From positions 1 through 64,000 of the forward strand of contig JBOHNU010000003.1 of NCBI GenBank assembly GCA_050730855.1: 64,000 nucleotides of DNA, read 5' to 3'. Shown in pieces: positions 8,073 through 14,872 of the stretch. The stretch is from DASRJJ01 sp050730855 (GTDB lineage Bacteria > Patescibacteriota > Saccharimonadia > Saccharimonadales > UBA4665). A model generated the notes under the pieces. It ran no database searches, was not told where the DNA came from, and saw only the letters and a list, made by a program, of their open reading frames with translations. Position 1 is the first letter of the stretch. Every line of letters begins with the position of its first letter. A program made the position numbers and the translations under genes.

Positions 8073-8548
8073 CTGCTGCCACCATTCCAATTTAGTGTGT
8101 ACTTTTGACCCTTATCGCCACCGAACTTTCCAAAAGCGTACCAGTTAGCCACTGTTACTTTGTAAAACTTATGGCCATCATCTTTCTTGGCATCTTCAAT
8201 AATACCGCTACTGCCAATTTGACGCTTTATAAACAGCTCTGCAATTTCGGGGTGTTTGGATTCGTCTTCTACGAGTTCGGCTGTGCCCTCAAAGTAAATA
8301 GCGTGAGGATACTCCTCTAGGCTGTGCTGCTTGACTATATTGCCAGCCACAAACGGATTAACCGCAATCTCCTGACTGTGGCGACGGTCGGTCTTTGAAC
8401 GCCAGTAAACGTTGAGATTATCGTCATAGGCAAAATGCACCTCACAAACCCAAGGCTTATTGTCGGCAGAAGTAGCCAACGACATATGAATAGATTTGTC
8501 TATGTACTCTCTGATGATTTTTTCTATGTCTAGGCCTGTTTCACTCAT
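8069..8548 (-). CDS. Pyridoxamine 5'-phosphate oxidase-like flavin protein
   Basis: 159-aa split-barrel FMN/F420-binding (PPOX) fold. Visible pieces are SIHMSLATSADNKPWVCEVHFAY (strand pair contacting the flavin phosphate), DDNLNVYWRSKTDRRHSQEI, and a C-terminal GHKFYKVTVANWYAFGKFGG. Such small proteins act in flavin-dependent reduction or stress protection; PNP oxidase activity itself is not indicated. Its ATG overlaps the upstream TAA as TAATG, and its own TGA overlaps the next ATG, so all three genes are translationally coupled. Confidence 0.8.
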   Translation of the reverse strand: MSETGLDIEKIIREYIDKSIHMSLATSADNKPWVCEVHFAYDDNLNVYWRSKTDRRHSQEIAVNPFVAGNIVKQHSLEEYPHAIYFEGTAELVEDESKHPEIAELFIKRQIGSSGIIEDAKKDDGHKFYKVTVANWYAFGKFGGDKGQKYTLNWNGGSR

Positions 8549-9090
8549 TAAGCTTCATACTCCCAGCCCGGCTTCCAAGCCTTTTGTTTGCGCCAGTCCT
8601 TTGCAAAAGCTTCTTCCCAAGTCACGCCCTTTAGCAAGACATCTAGAGCCAGTTGCGGTGCTTTGTGAGCAACAATAGCAATGTGCTTGCTGTCATATTC
8701 ACTTTTAATCGAATCTAAGAAATCTTTAATTCTGGATTTAACATCTTCATAACTTTCACCGTTAGGCATTGGGTTAGTAATTGATTTTTCCTGCAAAGGC
8801 TCAACTATATCTGAGTCTTCGCCATTCAAATCCCCATAATTACATTCCCGAAGCCTTTTATCGGCGAACTTTGGGTATTTATCTTCCCAGGTTAGGTTAG
8901 CCGAATCTATTGCTCTGCTTAAATCAGACGTGAATACCGCATCAAATACTTTATCTGCTGTTAGTCTGGCCAGGTCTTTTGACTGTTGAATCCCTAAATC
9001 CGACAACTTAACGTCGTTCCAACCGGAAGACTTGTTATTCTCGTTATCAACCGTTGTTCCGTGAACAAAGTAGGTAATTTTAATGGCCAT
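8548..9090 (-). CDS. Histidine phosphatase (phosphoglycerate-mutase-like), altered RHG motif
   Basis: 180-aa protein of the histidine phosphatase superfamily. The first motif reads YFVHGTTVDN where RHGET is expected, so the phospho-acceptor His is kept but the preceding Arg is Val. Other marks are present: VFTSDLSRAIDSA, RLRECNYGDLNG, and the second catalytic His in IAIVAHKAPQL. The Arg change could lower activity or shift the substrate. Shine-Dalgarno AAAGGG lies 6 nt before the ATG. First annotated gene of the operon running to 7521. Confidence 0.8.
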   Translation of the reverse strand: MAIKITYFVHGTTVDNENNKSSGWNDVKLSDLGIQQSKDLARLTADKVFDAVFTSDLSRAIDSANLTWEDKYPKFADKRLRECNYGDLNGEDSDIVEPLQEKSITNPMPNGESYEDVKSRIKDFLDSIKSEYDSKHIAIVAHKAPQLALDVLLKGVTWEEAFAKDWRKQKAWKPGWEYEA

Positions 9091-9154
9091 TGCTGCCCTT
9101 TACCGCCACCATGCTAATCTCAATGGTTGCTCCGAGCGGTACTTGTGTCTTCAT
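9080..9154 (-). CDS. Possible 24-aa leader ORF
   Basis: ATG at 9154 opens a 24-codon frame beginning MKTQVPLGATIEISM. Its TAA (9080-9082) lies just inside the start of the histidine-phosphatase gene. TATAGT ends 8 nt upstream of the ATG, matching the leaderless pattern, so a ribosome could translate this and reinitiate at 9090. There is no similarity support; it may be chance. Confidence 0.3.
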   Translation of the reverse strand: MKTQVPLGATIEISMVAVKGSNGH

Positions 9155-9286
9155 CAGATATAACTATACAACAATAACTTCTTGAAATCTTCTAAGTGAA
9201 AGCCAGAAATACCGTCCAAAAAGAAGGTTTGCCGTTTTGTTTTCTTGAACTTTTATTTAGGCGAGCAAAATATCGTGGCCAACAAC

Positions 9287-9317
9287 TTAAAAGAACCGTA
9301 CAAGACGGTTCTTTTAA
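9287..9317 (-). terminator. Terminator downstream of tRNA-Pro (TGG)
   Basis: Inverted repeat TTAAAAGAACCGT / ACGGTTCTTTTAA with a 5-nt loop. The minus-strand transcript of tRNA-Pro runs into it and ends in a TTTT run. It is symmetric enough to work in both directions. Confidence 0.8.
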
Positions 9318-9335
9318 ATCGAATAATTTCGTTAA

Positions 9336-9411
9336 TGGTCGGGGATAAAGGACTCGAACCTTCGACCTCGCGGTCCCAAACCGCGCGCGCTACCAACTGC
9401 GCCAATCCCCG
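9336..9411 (-). tRNA. tRNA-Pro (TGG)
   Basis: Acceptor CGGGGAT/ATCCCCG, anticodon arm CGCGG-TTTGGGA-CCGCG with anticodon TGG, T-arm with GGTTCGAGTCC, discriminator A and templated CCA (9336-9338). Nearly a sister of tRNA-Pro(CGG) at 6943. It reads CCA and, by wobble, CCG. Confidence 0.95.
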
Positions 9412-9447
9412 AAATATGTTGCTATTTTACCAGATACGGATGGATTT

Positions 9448-9858
9448 TTAAACTGTTCTGGTTAGTTTTGTTAAAGTGGCGTGCAATGTGCGCTTCTCTT
9501 GCTCGTCCAGGCGGTCGCAGCCGAGGCGTTCGGGTAGAGCGTCAAGTATGTGCTGGATAATACGCGCGCCTTCTGCTGTTAGTGTGAGGGTTTTTGTGCG
9601 GCGGTCGGATTCGCTTTCGGCACGGATAACCAACCCTTGCGCCGCCAAACGGTCAACCACGCCGGTAACATTGGAGGCATCGCAATGCATGTTCTCGGCT
9701 ACGCGCCCCATAGAGTTACCGCCTTGCGAAATGCTATATAGGGCAAACAGCTGCACGGGGGTTAAATTGTTCGATTCGGCAACCTGAAACATGGTGGACT
9801 TTACGTGCCACACAAGGGTTAGCAGGTCTTCGCATACTTGCCGATCGTTTGTTTCCAT
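9448..9858 (-). CDS. MarR-family transcriptional regulator
   Basis: 136-aa winged-helix dimer of the MarR family. Helices LTPVQLFALYSISQGG and NSMGRVAENMHCDASNVTGV form the HTH with its recognition helix, followed by the wing LVIRAESESDRRTKTLTLTA containing the conserved D-R pair. Divergent from the MFS exporter gene, with a 92-bp shared regulator region, so it most likely represses that exporter and itself and is released by a toxic ligand (inference). TATAAT ends 6 nt before the ATG: a leaderless message. Confidence 0.92.
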   Translation of the reverse strand: METNDRQVCEDLLTLVWHVKSTMFQVAESNNLTPVQLFALYSISQGGNSMGRVAENMHCDASNVTGVVDRLAAQGLVIRAESESDRRTKTLTLTAEGARIIQHILDALPERLGCDRLDEQEKRTLHATLTKLTRTV

Positions 9859-9864
9859 GGCTAA

Positions 9865-9870
9865 ATTATA
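9865..9870 (-). promoter_or_regulatory. -10 box of the MarR gene (leaderless geometry)
   Basis: TATAAT on the minus strand, 6 nt before the ATG at 9858, with no Shine-Dalgarno in between. Confidence 0.65.
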
Positions 9871-9887
9871 CTACGCAACCTAGATAT

Positions 9888-9915
9888 TTGACAACTTCAA
9901 GTATTTAGCTATACT
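9888..9915 (+). promoter_or_regulatory. Promoter and probable MarR operator of the MFS gene
   Basis: TTGACA (9888-9893) and TATACT (9910-9915) with a 16-bp spacer. Two overlapping short palindromes lie on it: TTGA-N5-TCAA (9888-9900) and ACTT-C-AAGT (9894-9902). A MarR dimer bound here would cover the -35 box and spacer. Promoter call is firm; operator assignment is inference. Confidence 0.7.
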
Positions 9916-9950
9916 AGCTGTATTAAGCAAATATAAAACGGAGAAACTCT

Positions 9951-11429
9951 GTGATTGGACATATAAAACACAAAGGTTTGGCGTTGGCAGTGTTGGCTTC
10001 GGCGCAATTTGTGGTAGTGCTCGACGCTACTATTGTTAATGTTGCCCTGCCGGCTATCCAGCAGTCGCTGGGGTTCACCAGCGAAGCGCAGCTGCAATGG
10101 ATTGTCACCGCATATGCCCTTGTATTCGGCGGCTTTCTGCTGCTTGGCGGCCGGTTTGCCGATTTGTTTGGACGGCGTAAAATCTTCCTGGCTGGAATTG
10201 TTTTGTTCGCTGCCGCTTCGCTCCTGGCCGGTTTTGCCCAAAACCCCGGGCAAGTCATCTTATTTAGGGCGCTTCAGGGGTTGGGAGGCGCGTTGCTCGC
10301 CCCCGCGGCTCTCTCGCTTATTTTGACTATTTTCAAAGAGGGGCCGGAGCGCAATAAGGCACTTGGCATTATGAGCATGGTCGCTGCCGGCGGCGGCGCG
10401 GTCGGACTATTGCTGGGCGGCGTGCTCACGCAATATGTCGATTGGCGCTGGATTTTCTTCATCAACGTCCCGGTTGCCGCGCTGTTGGTTGCGGGTGCGT
10501 TCAAATATGTTCCTCAGATTCTGCCTACACACAGAGCAAAACTCGACATCAGCGGCGCCATTGCCATCACTGGCGGTTTAATGAGCTTAGTGTACGCACT
10601 GGCAAAGGCCGCCGAGAACGGCTGGACCGATGGCGGCACACTGGCTATGTTTAGTCTGTCGGCGGCGCTTCTTGTCGCATTCGTTATCAACGAGCTTAAA
10701 GTTAAGGCGCCGCTAATGCCGCTCAGCACCTTTAAGCGCCGTAACATCACTGGCAGTTCAATCATCCAACTGCTTATGCCCGCCAGCATGTTCGGCATGT
10801 TCTTTTACTTGTCAATTTACTTGCAGCACATTCAAAAATACATGCCTACCGAAGCCGGCGTCGCCAATATGCCGTTTACCATCATGATAATTATTGTTGC
10901 AGCTATACTTTCTAAAAAAATTGCCCATGTTAACCCTAAGGCGGTGCTTGTTGTGGCCGCGACATCTATTACGCTGGGCTTGTTATATATGACCCGCCTG
11001 CCGGTTGAGGCTAATTACTGGATTGACGTTTTGCCCGCAATAATTCTGACTGCCGGCGGTATGGCTGGGGTGTTTGTTACGACAACCGTTGTCGCTACCA
11101 GCGGCGTGAGCCACCAGGAATCCGGCCTGATTTCCGGCCTACTTAACACCGGCCAGCAAATTGGCGGCGCAATCGGGCTTGCAGTGCTAACCGTTGTTTC
11201 GACTACTGTTACGCGCAACGATATGATTGCCGCCGAGGGCAATCCGGCGATGCTCACCCAATCGATAGTGCACGGATTCCAGCAAGGCTTTTTGGTAGCC
11301 TCATTGTTTGCAATAGCGGCGGGCATTATTGCTCTGACAGTGCTAAAAACGCACAAGCCAACCAAAAAAGACCTGCAACACGAGATCGAAAACGAAGCCG
11401 AAGCGCTGCCTGCTATCCCCGGCGTTTAA
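9951..11429 (+). CDS. DHA2-type MFS drug exporter (EmrB/QacA subfamily)
   Basis: 492-aa transporter with 14 likely membrane segments. DHA2 marks: LDATIVNVALPAIQQSLGF in helix 1 (motif D1), WIVTAYALVFGGFLLLGGRFADLFGRRKIF (motif A), RALQGLGGALLAPAALSLI, and WRWIFFINVPVA in the fourth to sixth helices. Proton-driven export of lipophilic drugs is the family function. Start is GTG behind GGAG (9940-9943). It is controlled with the divergent MarR gene. Confidence 0.92.
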   Translation: MIGHIKHKGLALAVLASAQFVVVLDATIVNVALPAIQQSLGFTSEAQLQWIVTAYALVFGGFLLLGGRFADLFGRRKIFLAGIVLFAAASLLAGFAQNPGQVILFRALQGLGGALLAPAALSLILTIFKEGPERNKALGIMSMVAAGGGAVGLLLGGVLTQYVDWRWIFFINVPVAALLVAGAFKYVPQILPTHRAKLDISGAIAITGGLMSLVYALAKAAENGWTDGGTLAMFSLSAALLVAFVINELKVKAPLMPLSTFKRRNITGSSIIQLLMPASMFGMFFYLSIYLQHIQKYMPTEAGVANMPFTIMIIIVAAILSKKIAHVNPKAVLVVAATSITLGLLYMTRLPVEANYWIDVLPAIILTAGGMAGVFVTTTVVATSGVSHQESGLISGLLNTGQQIGGAIGLAVLTVVSTTVTRNDMIAAEGNPAMLTQSIVHGFQQGFLVASLFAIAAGIIALTVLKTHKPTKKDLQHEIENEAEALPAIPGV

Positions 11430-11443
11430 CGAGTCCTTAAACT

Positions 11444-11821
11444 CTACGGATGGGGGTTCAAATAAGGAATGCGCGTAAGGCTTTCGCTGTTGCCGACTCG
11501 ACCTAGATTGATTCCTATAAGGTCAGTTCTGTCGATGATTAGGCTAACTGCCAGAGCTGCTGCGACATCGACAGTAAGAGGTTCTCGGAAACTAATTCCT
11601 ACGACACCAAGTACCTCGCCACTGCCAAGCGAGGTCGTTGTGCCATGTATCGTTAGCCCCTCTGGGTCTAAATTAATTGCACTTGCCGCTCCATCTAGGG
11701 CTTTTTCTGCAGCTTCACGCGTCATTAAAGAACCAAGCCCAATCCCATTATAAGTCTGGCCACCATCGTTAGAAAAAACGTTTATAACTCGGTCTCTGGG
11801 ACCAAAACTTAGTTCGCTCAT
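11444..11821 (-). CDS. Hypothetical protein
   Basis: 125-aa soluble protein, family not recognised. It begins MSELSFGPRDRVINVFSNDG and contains an alanine-rich helix (EAAEKALDGAASAIN) and repeated short beta-like stretches ending in RIPYLNPHP. The ATG at 11821 is preceded by AGGGG at suitable spacing. An in-frame ATG at 11875 overlaps the ymdB stop (TAATG) but would add a leucine-rich tail without a Shine-Dalgarno. Convergent with the MFS gene, 14 bp away. Confidence 0.6.
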   Translation of the reverse strand: MSELSFGPRDRVINVFSNDGGQTYNGIGLGSLMTREAAEKALDGAASAINLDPEGLTIHGTTTSLGSGEVLGVVGISFREPLTVDVAAALAVSLIIDRTDLIGINLGRVGNSESLTRIPYLNPHP

Positions 11822-11874
11822 GCTACCCCTGTATTTGATTATCTGCTGCAATAGTAGCAGATATCTGCAAAACA

Positions 11875-12672
11875 TTACATTTTGTGTTGTATTTGCTGCA
11901 CTCTTTTTGCAAGATTCGTTTTTGGATCAAGCGTTATCAAAAGGGCGTTAAATTGCATGCGGCCGGTGGTTTCTAGCTCGTTCCGGTTGACCTTTCCATC
12001 GCGCCAACGGGTTATGAGGCTGTCGAATTTGACGCCCAGGGAGGAGTCGAGCGAACCGCACATGCCGACGTCGGTAATGTGCGCGGTACCTTTGGGCAGC
12101 ACATCGGCGTCGGCGGTTGGCACGTGCCAGTGGTCGCCGATTACCGCAGTAATCCGGCCGTCTAAGTAGTGGCCAATTATGCGCTTTTCGCTGCTGAAGT
12201 CGCCGTGGAAGTTAACCACGATCGCCGCCCGCGGCGTGTGTTTCTCTTTGGCTAAAATGTCGTCGATGGTTTTGAGCGGGTTGTCCACCGGCCTGTCGGC
12301 GTCCTTGCCGACAATCTGGCCGAGCAGGCTGACTACCAGCACCTTGCCCTTCGGCGTGTCGACGTATTTGTAGCCCTTGCCCGGCGTATTTTTGGGGTAA
12401 TTTGCCGGGCGGATAATCGGCTCGGCGGGGTCGTCTAGAAGTTTGTTGATCTCATCGCGATACAGCGTGTGATTGCCGCCGGTGCAAAAATCCACGCCCG
12501 CCGCCTGCAGACGACGGAAATCGCGCACCCGCACGCCCTTGCCGTCGCTGAGATTCTCTGCCTGAGCAATCACCAAATCCACGTCATGCGCTTTGCGTAG
12601 CTTTTGCAGATGTTTTTCCACCATCTCCAAGCCCGGCTCGGCCATCACATCACCGACGTATAGAATGTTCAC
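11875..12672 (-). CDS. ymdB: YmdB-type metallophosphoesterase
   Basis: 265 aa, close to the usual length of YmdB (TIGR00282). YmdB is a dinuclear-metal 2',3'-cyclic nucleotide phosphodiesterase that in Bacillus lies beside RNase Y and modulates it. Metal-ligand segments are visible: ILYVGDVMAEPG, IAQAENLSDGKGV, TGGNHTL, VVNFHGDFSSEK and GDHWHVPTAD. Two common family residues vary (DFHAE is NFHGD; GTHTHV is GDHWHV). The RNase Y gene lies 2.2 kb upstream on the same strand, so the functional pair is kept though not adjacent. Start overlaps the SGNH gene stop as ATGA. Confidence 0.9.
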   Translation of the reverse strand: MNILYVGDVMAEPGLEMVEKHLQKLRKAHDVDLVIAQAENLSDGKGVRVRDFRRLQAAGVDFCTGGNHTLYRDEINKLLDDPAEPIIRPANYPKNTPGKGYKYVDTPKGKVLVVSLLGQIVGKDADRPVDNPLKTIDDILAKEKHTPRAAIVVNFHGDFSSEKRIIGHYLDGRITAVIGDHWHVPTADADVLPKGTAHITDVGMCGSLDSSLGVKFDSLITRWRDGKVNRNELETTGRMQFNALLITLDPKTNLAKRVQQIQHKM

Positions 12673-13325
12673 TTAGTAATCCTTTGTACTGTACGCTTGA
12701 CTTGTTTAAATATCCACTCGTGCCCGGCGTCGTTGGGGTGGAGACCGTCGGAGCTTACGAAGTTTTTCGTCCAATCGTGGGGCGTTTTCTCGAAGAGGGG
12801 CAGGCAGTGCACCTTTTCTTTCTTGCACACCCCGGCCAGCTCCTGCTCGAAGTCGCGCAGCCGCTGGTTGAAAAAATACGAAGAGCCGCCGGTTGGCGGA
12901 TTGCGCTTGGGCTGAGTTTTGGCTTGGTCGACCGGCAGCGTGCCGACGCACAGTACGTGCGCGGCGTGCGTTTTGGCCAGCCGGATGAACGCCTGGACGT
13001 TGGTAGCGAACTCATCGGGTGTGAACATAAAATTGCCCGGCTTGCCCTGCGCTTTGGTGTCGTTGGCGCCTGCGGCCAGGATGATCAGCGTTTCTTCTGG
13101 GTCTTTGCTTGGCAGGCGGGCAAGCGTCTCGATCTCGAAGCGGCTTACGATGTCCCGGACGGTGTTGCCAGGGACTCCCAACTCGTACACCGTACACTGC
13201 TCTCCGGCGCCATCCTGGCCGTACATCTTCTGGTGCAGCCACTGCTTTAGTTTATCCGCCCAGCCGCCGTCCGGCCCGCCCACACCGTGGGTAACGCTCG
13301 CTCCAAAAATCAACACCGTCTTCAT
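12669..13325 (-). CDS. SGNH/GDSL hydrolase
   Basis: 218-aa lipase/esterase-like hydrolase. Block I is LIFGASVTHGVGG (Ser nucleophile in place of GDSxT), block II Gly is in ELGVPGNTVRDIV, block III is AAGANDTK, and block V is SSDGLHPNDAGHEWI with the catalytic Asp and His. No signal peptide is seen, so it may act inside the cell. TACAAT ends 6 nt before the ATG, inside the end of the preceding HAD gene, suggesting its own leaderless transcript. Substrate unknown. Confidence 0.88.
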   Translation of the reverse strand: MKTVLIFGASVTHGVGGPDGGWADKLKQWLHQKMYGQDGAGEQCTVYELGVPGNTVRDIVSRFEIETLARLPSKDPEETLIILAAGANDTKAQGKPGNFMFTPDEFATNVQAFIRLAKTHAAHVLCVGTLPVDQAKTQPKRNPPTGGSSYFFNQRLRDFEQELAGVCKKEKVHCLPLFEKTPHDWTKNFVSSDGLHPNDAGHEWIFKQVKRTVQRITK

Positions 13326-13329
13326 ACGC

Positions 13330-13980
13330 CTATTGTAACTGATCTAGCAGTTCTTGCCAGCTGCGCACGGTGTAGATTGGGTTGCATTTTTGCAACTCTT
13401 TCAGCGGGTGCTGCGTCTCGTGCTCTGGCGGATAAAACAGAATACTGTCGGTGCCGGCGTTAGCGGCTGCTAGCAAATCCTTGGGCGAATCGCCAATCAT
13501 GACTGCGCGATTGGGTAAAATATGCAGCCGCTCCAGGACAATGATCAAGCCGCTCGGGTCTGGCTTTTGCGCCTGCATTTCGTCGCCGGCGACGGTAACA
13601 TCGAATAGTTCGAGAAGCGCATGGTGAGTGACGGCAACGTTAACCACATCTCGATACGTCGCTGTTACCAAGGCTAGCTTTTTACCGCGCACTTTTAACA
13701 ATTCTAAAACCTGTCGTGCGTTGGGGAACAAATCCACCAACGGATACTGCGATTTAGCGAGCGCTTCCAACTCAACTGTTAATGCAGTTATTTCTTTATC
13801 TGAAAAGCCTAGTTCGCGCATGCCATCGTCGTAGCGTCCAAACAACTGGCGTACGATCTGCTCGTCAGTCAGCGTAATGGCATGTTGTCCAATCTGGCTA
13901 CGCATAATTTCCAGCCACATGTCGTGACTTTTGGCTAGCGTGCCGTCCCAATCAAACAGATACGCGTCGTAATCTTTCAT
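13330..13980 (-). CDS. HAD-family hydrolase
   Basis: 216-aa HAD phosphatase of the phosphoglycolate-phosphatase/beta-PGM type. Motif I is LFDWDGTLAKS, a helical cap follows (residues about 15-80), motif II is LALVTATYRD, and motif III/IV covers KPDPSGL and RAVMIGDSPKDLLAAANAG. The ATG at 13980 is chosen because AGGG precedes it and it lies 4 nt after the previous stop; a start at 14106 would overlap that gene. Substrate unknown. Confidence 0.88.
   Translation of the reverse strand: MKDYDAYLFDWDGTLAKSHDMWLEIMRSQIGQHAITLTDEQIVRQLFGRYDDGMRELGFSDKEITALTVELEALAKSQYPLVDLFPNARQVLELLKVRGKKLALVTATYRDVVNVAVTHHALLELFDVTVAGDEMQAQKPDPSGLIIVLERLHILPNRAVMIGDSPKDLLAAANAGTDSILFYPPEHETQHPLKELQKCNPIYTVRSWQELLDQLQ
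13332..13337 (-). promoter_or_regulatory. -10 box of the SGNH hydrolase gene
   Basis: TACAAT on the minus strand, 6 nt before the ATG at 13325 and overlapping the last codons of the upstream HAD gene. Confidence 0.5.
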
Positions 13981-13984
13981 AACC

Positions 13985-14515
13985 CTAAATCCTGTACTCG
14001 CGAACTTCGGCATTGTCGAGTTCTTTCGTTTGCAGAAAACTCTCGAATGGCCTTCCGGCGTAGATAGTTTGTAACATCGCCTCGGCAGTTCCGTGTCCGA
14101 CAGCAAGTATGCGTTCCGCCGGCAACTTTTTTAACCACTCCAGAAGCTGCTCCATCCTAACGGCCAATTGCTTTACTGTTTCCAGGCCGGCAACCCTGCC
14201 GGCGTCAACGTCCGCAGCTACTTCCTCCCACAGCCTTCCGGTTGCCGCGCCGAAATCGCGCTCAGACATCAGTGGCTCGTACACGATATCGCCAGTGTAG
14301 CCCAACTGCCCGGAAATACGTTCTGTAGTAGTTTTAGCGCGCAAAAGCGGCTAGGAAACAATAATCTCGAACTGCTTGCCCCGTAGCGCTTGCGCGGTTG
14401 GACTAGCCTGCTCCAACCCCCTTACGGTTAACGGCGAATCCAGCCGCGACCCGGCGAACACTTGGTCGATATTAGCTTGCGACTGTCCGTGACGGACAAA
14501 ATATACGATTTGCAT
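13985..14515 (-). pseudogene. Histidine phosphatase gene interrupted by an in-frame TAG
   Basis: Reading from ATG 14515 gives a normal start of a phosphoglycerate-mutase-like protein: MQIVYFVRHGQSQAN (RHG motif intact), then FEIIVS, then TAG at 14351-14353, then PLLRAKTTTERI in the same frame, continuing to the second catalytic His in ILAVGHGTAEAM and the stop at 13985. The stop sits where the family has the second Ser of SSPLxRAxxT, so one substitution (for example TCG to TAG) explains it. Only the C-terminal 119 codons form an uninterrupted ORF. TAG is an ordinary stop elsewhere here, so this is a fresh pseudogene or an assembly error. Confidence 0.85.
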
Positions 14516-14521
14516 TGGAGA

Positions 14522-14830
14522 TCAATACTCTATCTTGACGCCTGTTTTTTTGGCAACTTGCTCAGCCCAGCGCTCCAGGCGGGCGAGCTTTGCATCGCGG
14601 GCGGCATTGTCGGCTTCGATGTCATCCAATCGTTTCAAAAAATGATCGAGCGTTTCGGTAAGGTGCCCTAGCTTTTCTTCCAGCCGATCAACGCGTTTTT
14701 CTAAGCTATCAAAGCGTTCATCAACCTGAAAGGCAAAATCCCGAATAATCGTCGATAGATCATCGACAGCCCTATTGACCGCTTTGTCAACTATTTCCTG
14801 AACATCTTTTTTTGTTGCGTAGTCCTGCAT
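14522..14830 (-). CDS. Coiled-coil hypothetical protein
   Basis: 102-aa acidic and basic heptad-repeat protein. It begins MQDYATKKDVQEIVDKAVNR, and residues about 40-75 (ERFDSLEKRVDRLEEKLGHL) read as a near-perfect trimeric or dimeric coiled coil. No membrane segment or catalytic motif. Similar short coiled-coil proteins are frequent in CPR genomes with unknown roles. It lies 43 nt after RNase Y on the same strand and 6 nt before the broken phosphatase gene, so it is likely cotranscribed. Confidence 0.65.
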   Translation of the reverse strand: MQDYATKKDVQEIVDKAVNRAVDDLSTIIRDFAFQVDERFDSLEKRVDRLEEKLGHLTETLDHFLKRLDDIEADNAARDAKLARLERWAEQVAKKTGVKIEY

Positions 14831-14872
14831 GGTGCTATGTATTTAATCGCAGGTTGCCCTCGCTTGCAAGGA

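Noticed and set aside
14351..14353. TAG recoded as a sense codon
   Set aside because: Other genes here (for example the SPP-like gene, ruvC and the CinA gene) end at TAG with normal lengths, so recoding is not supported.
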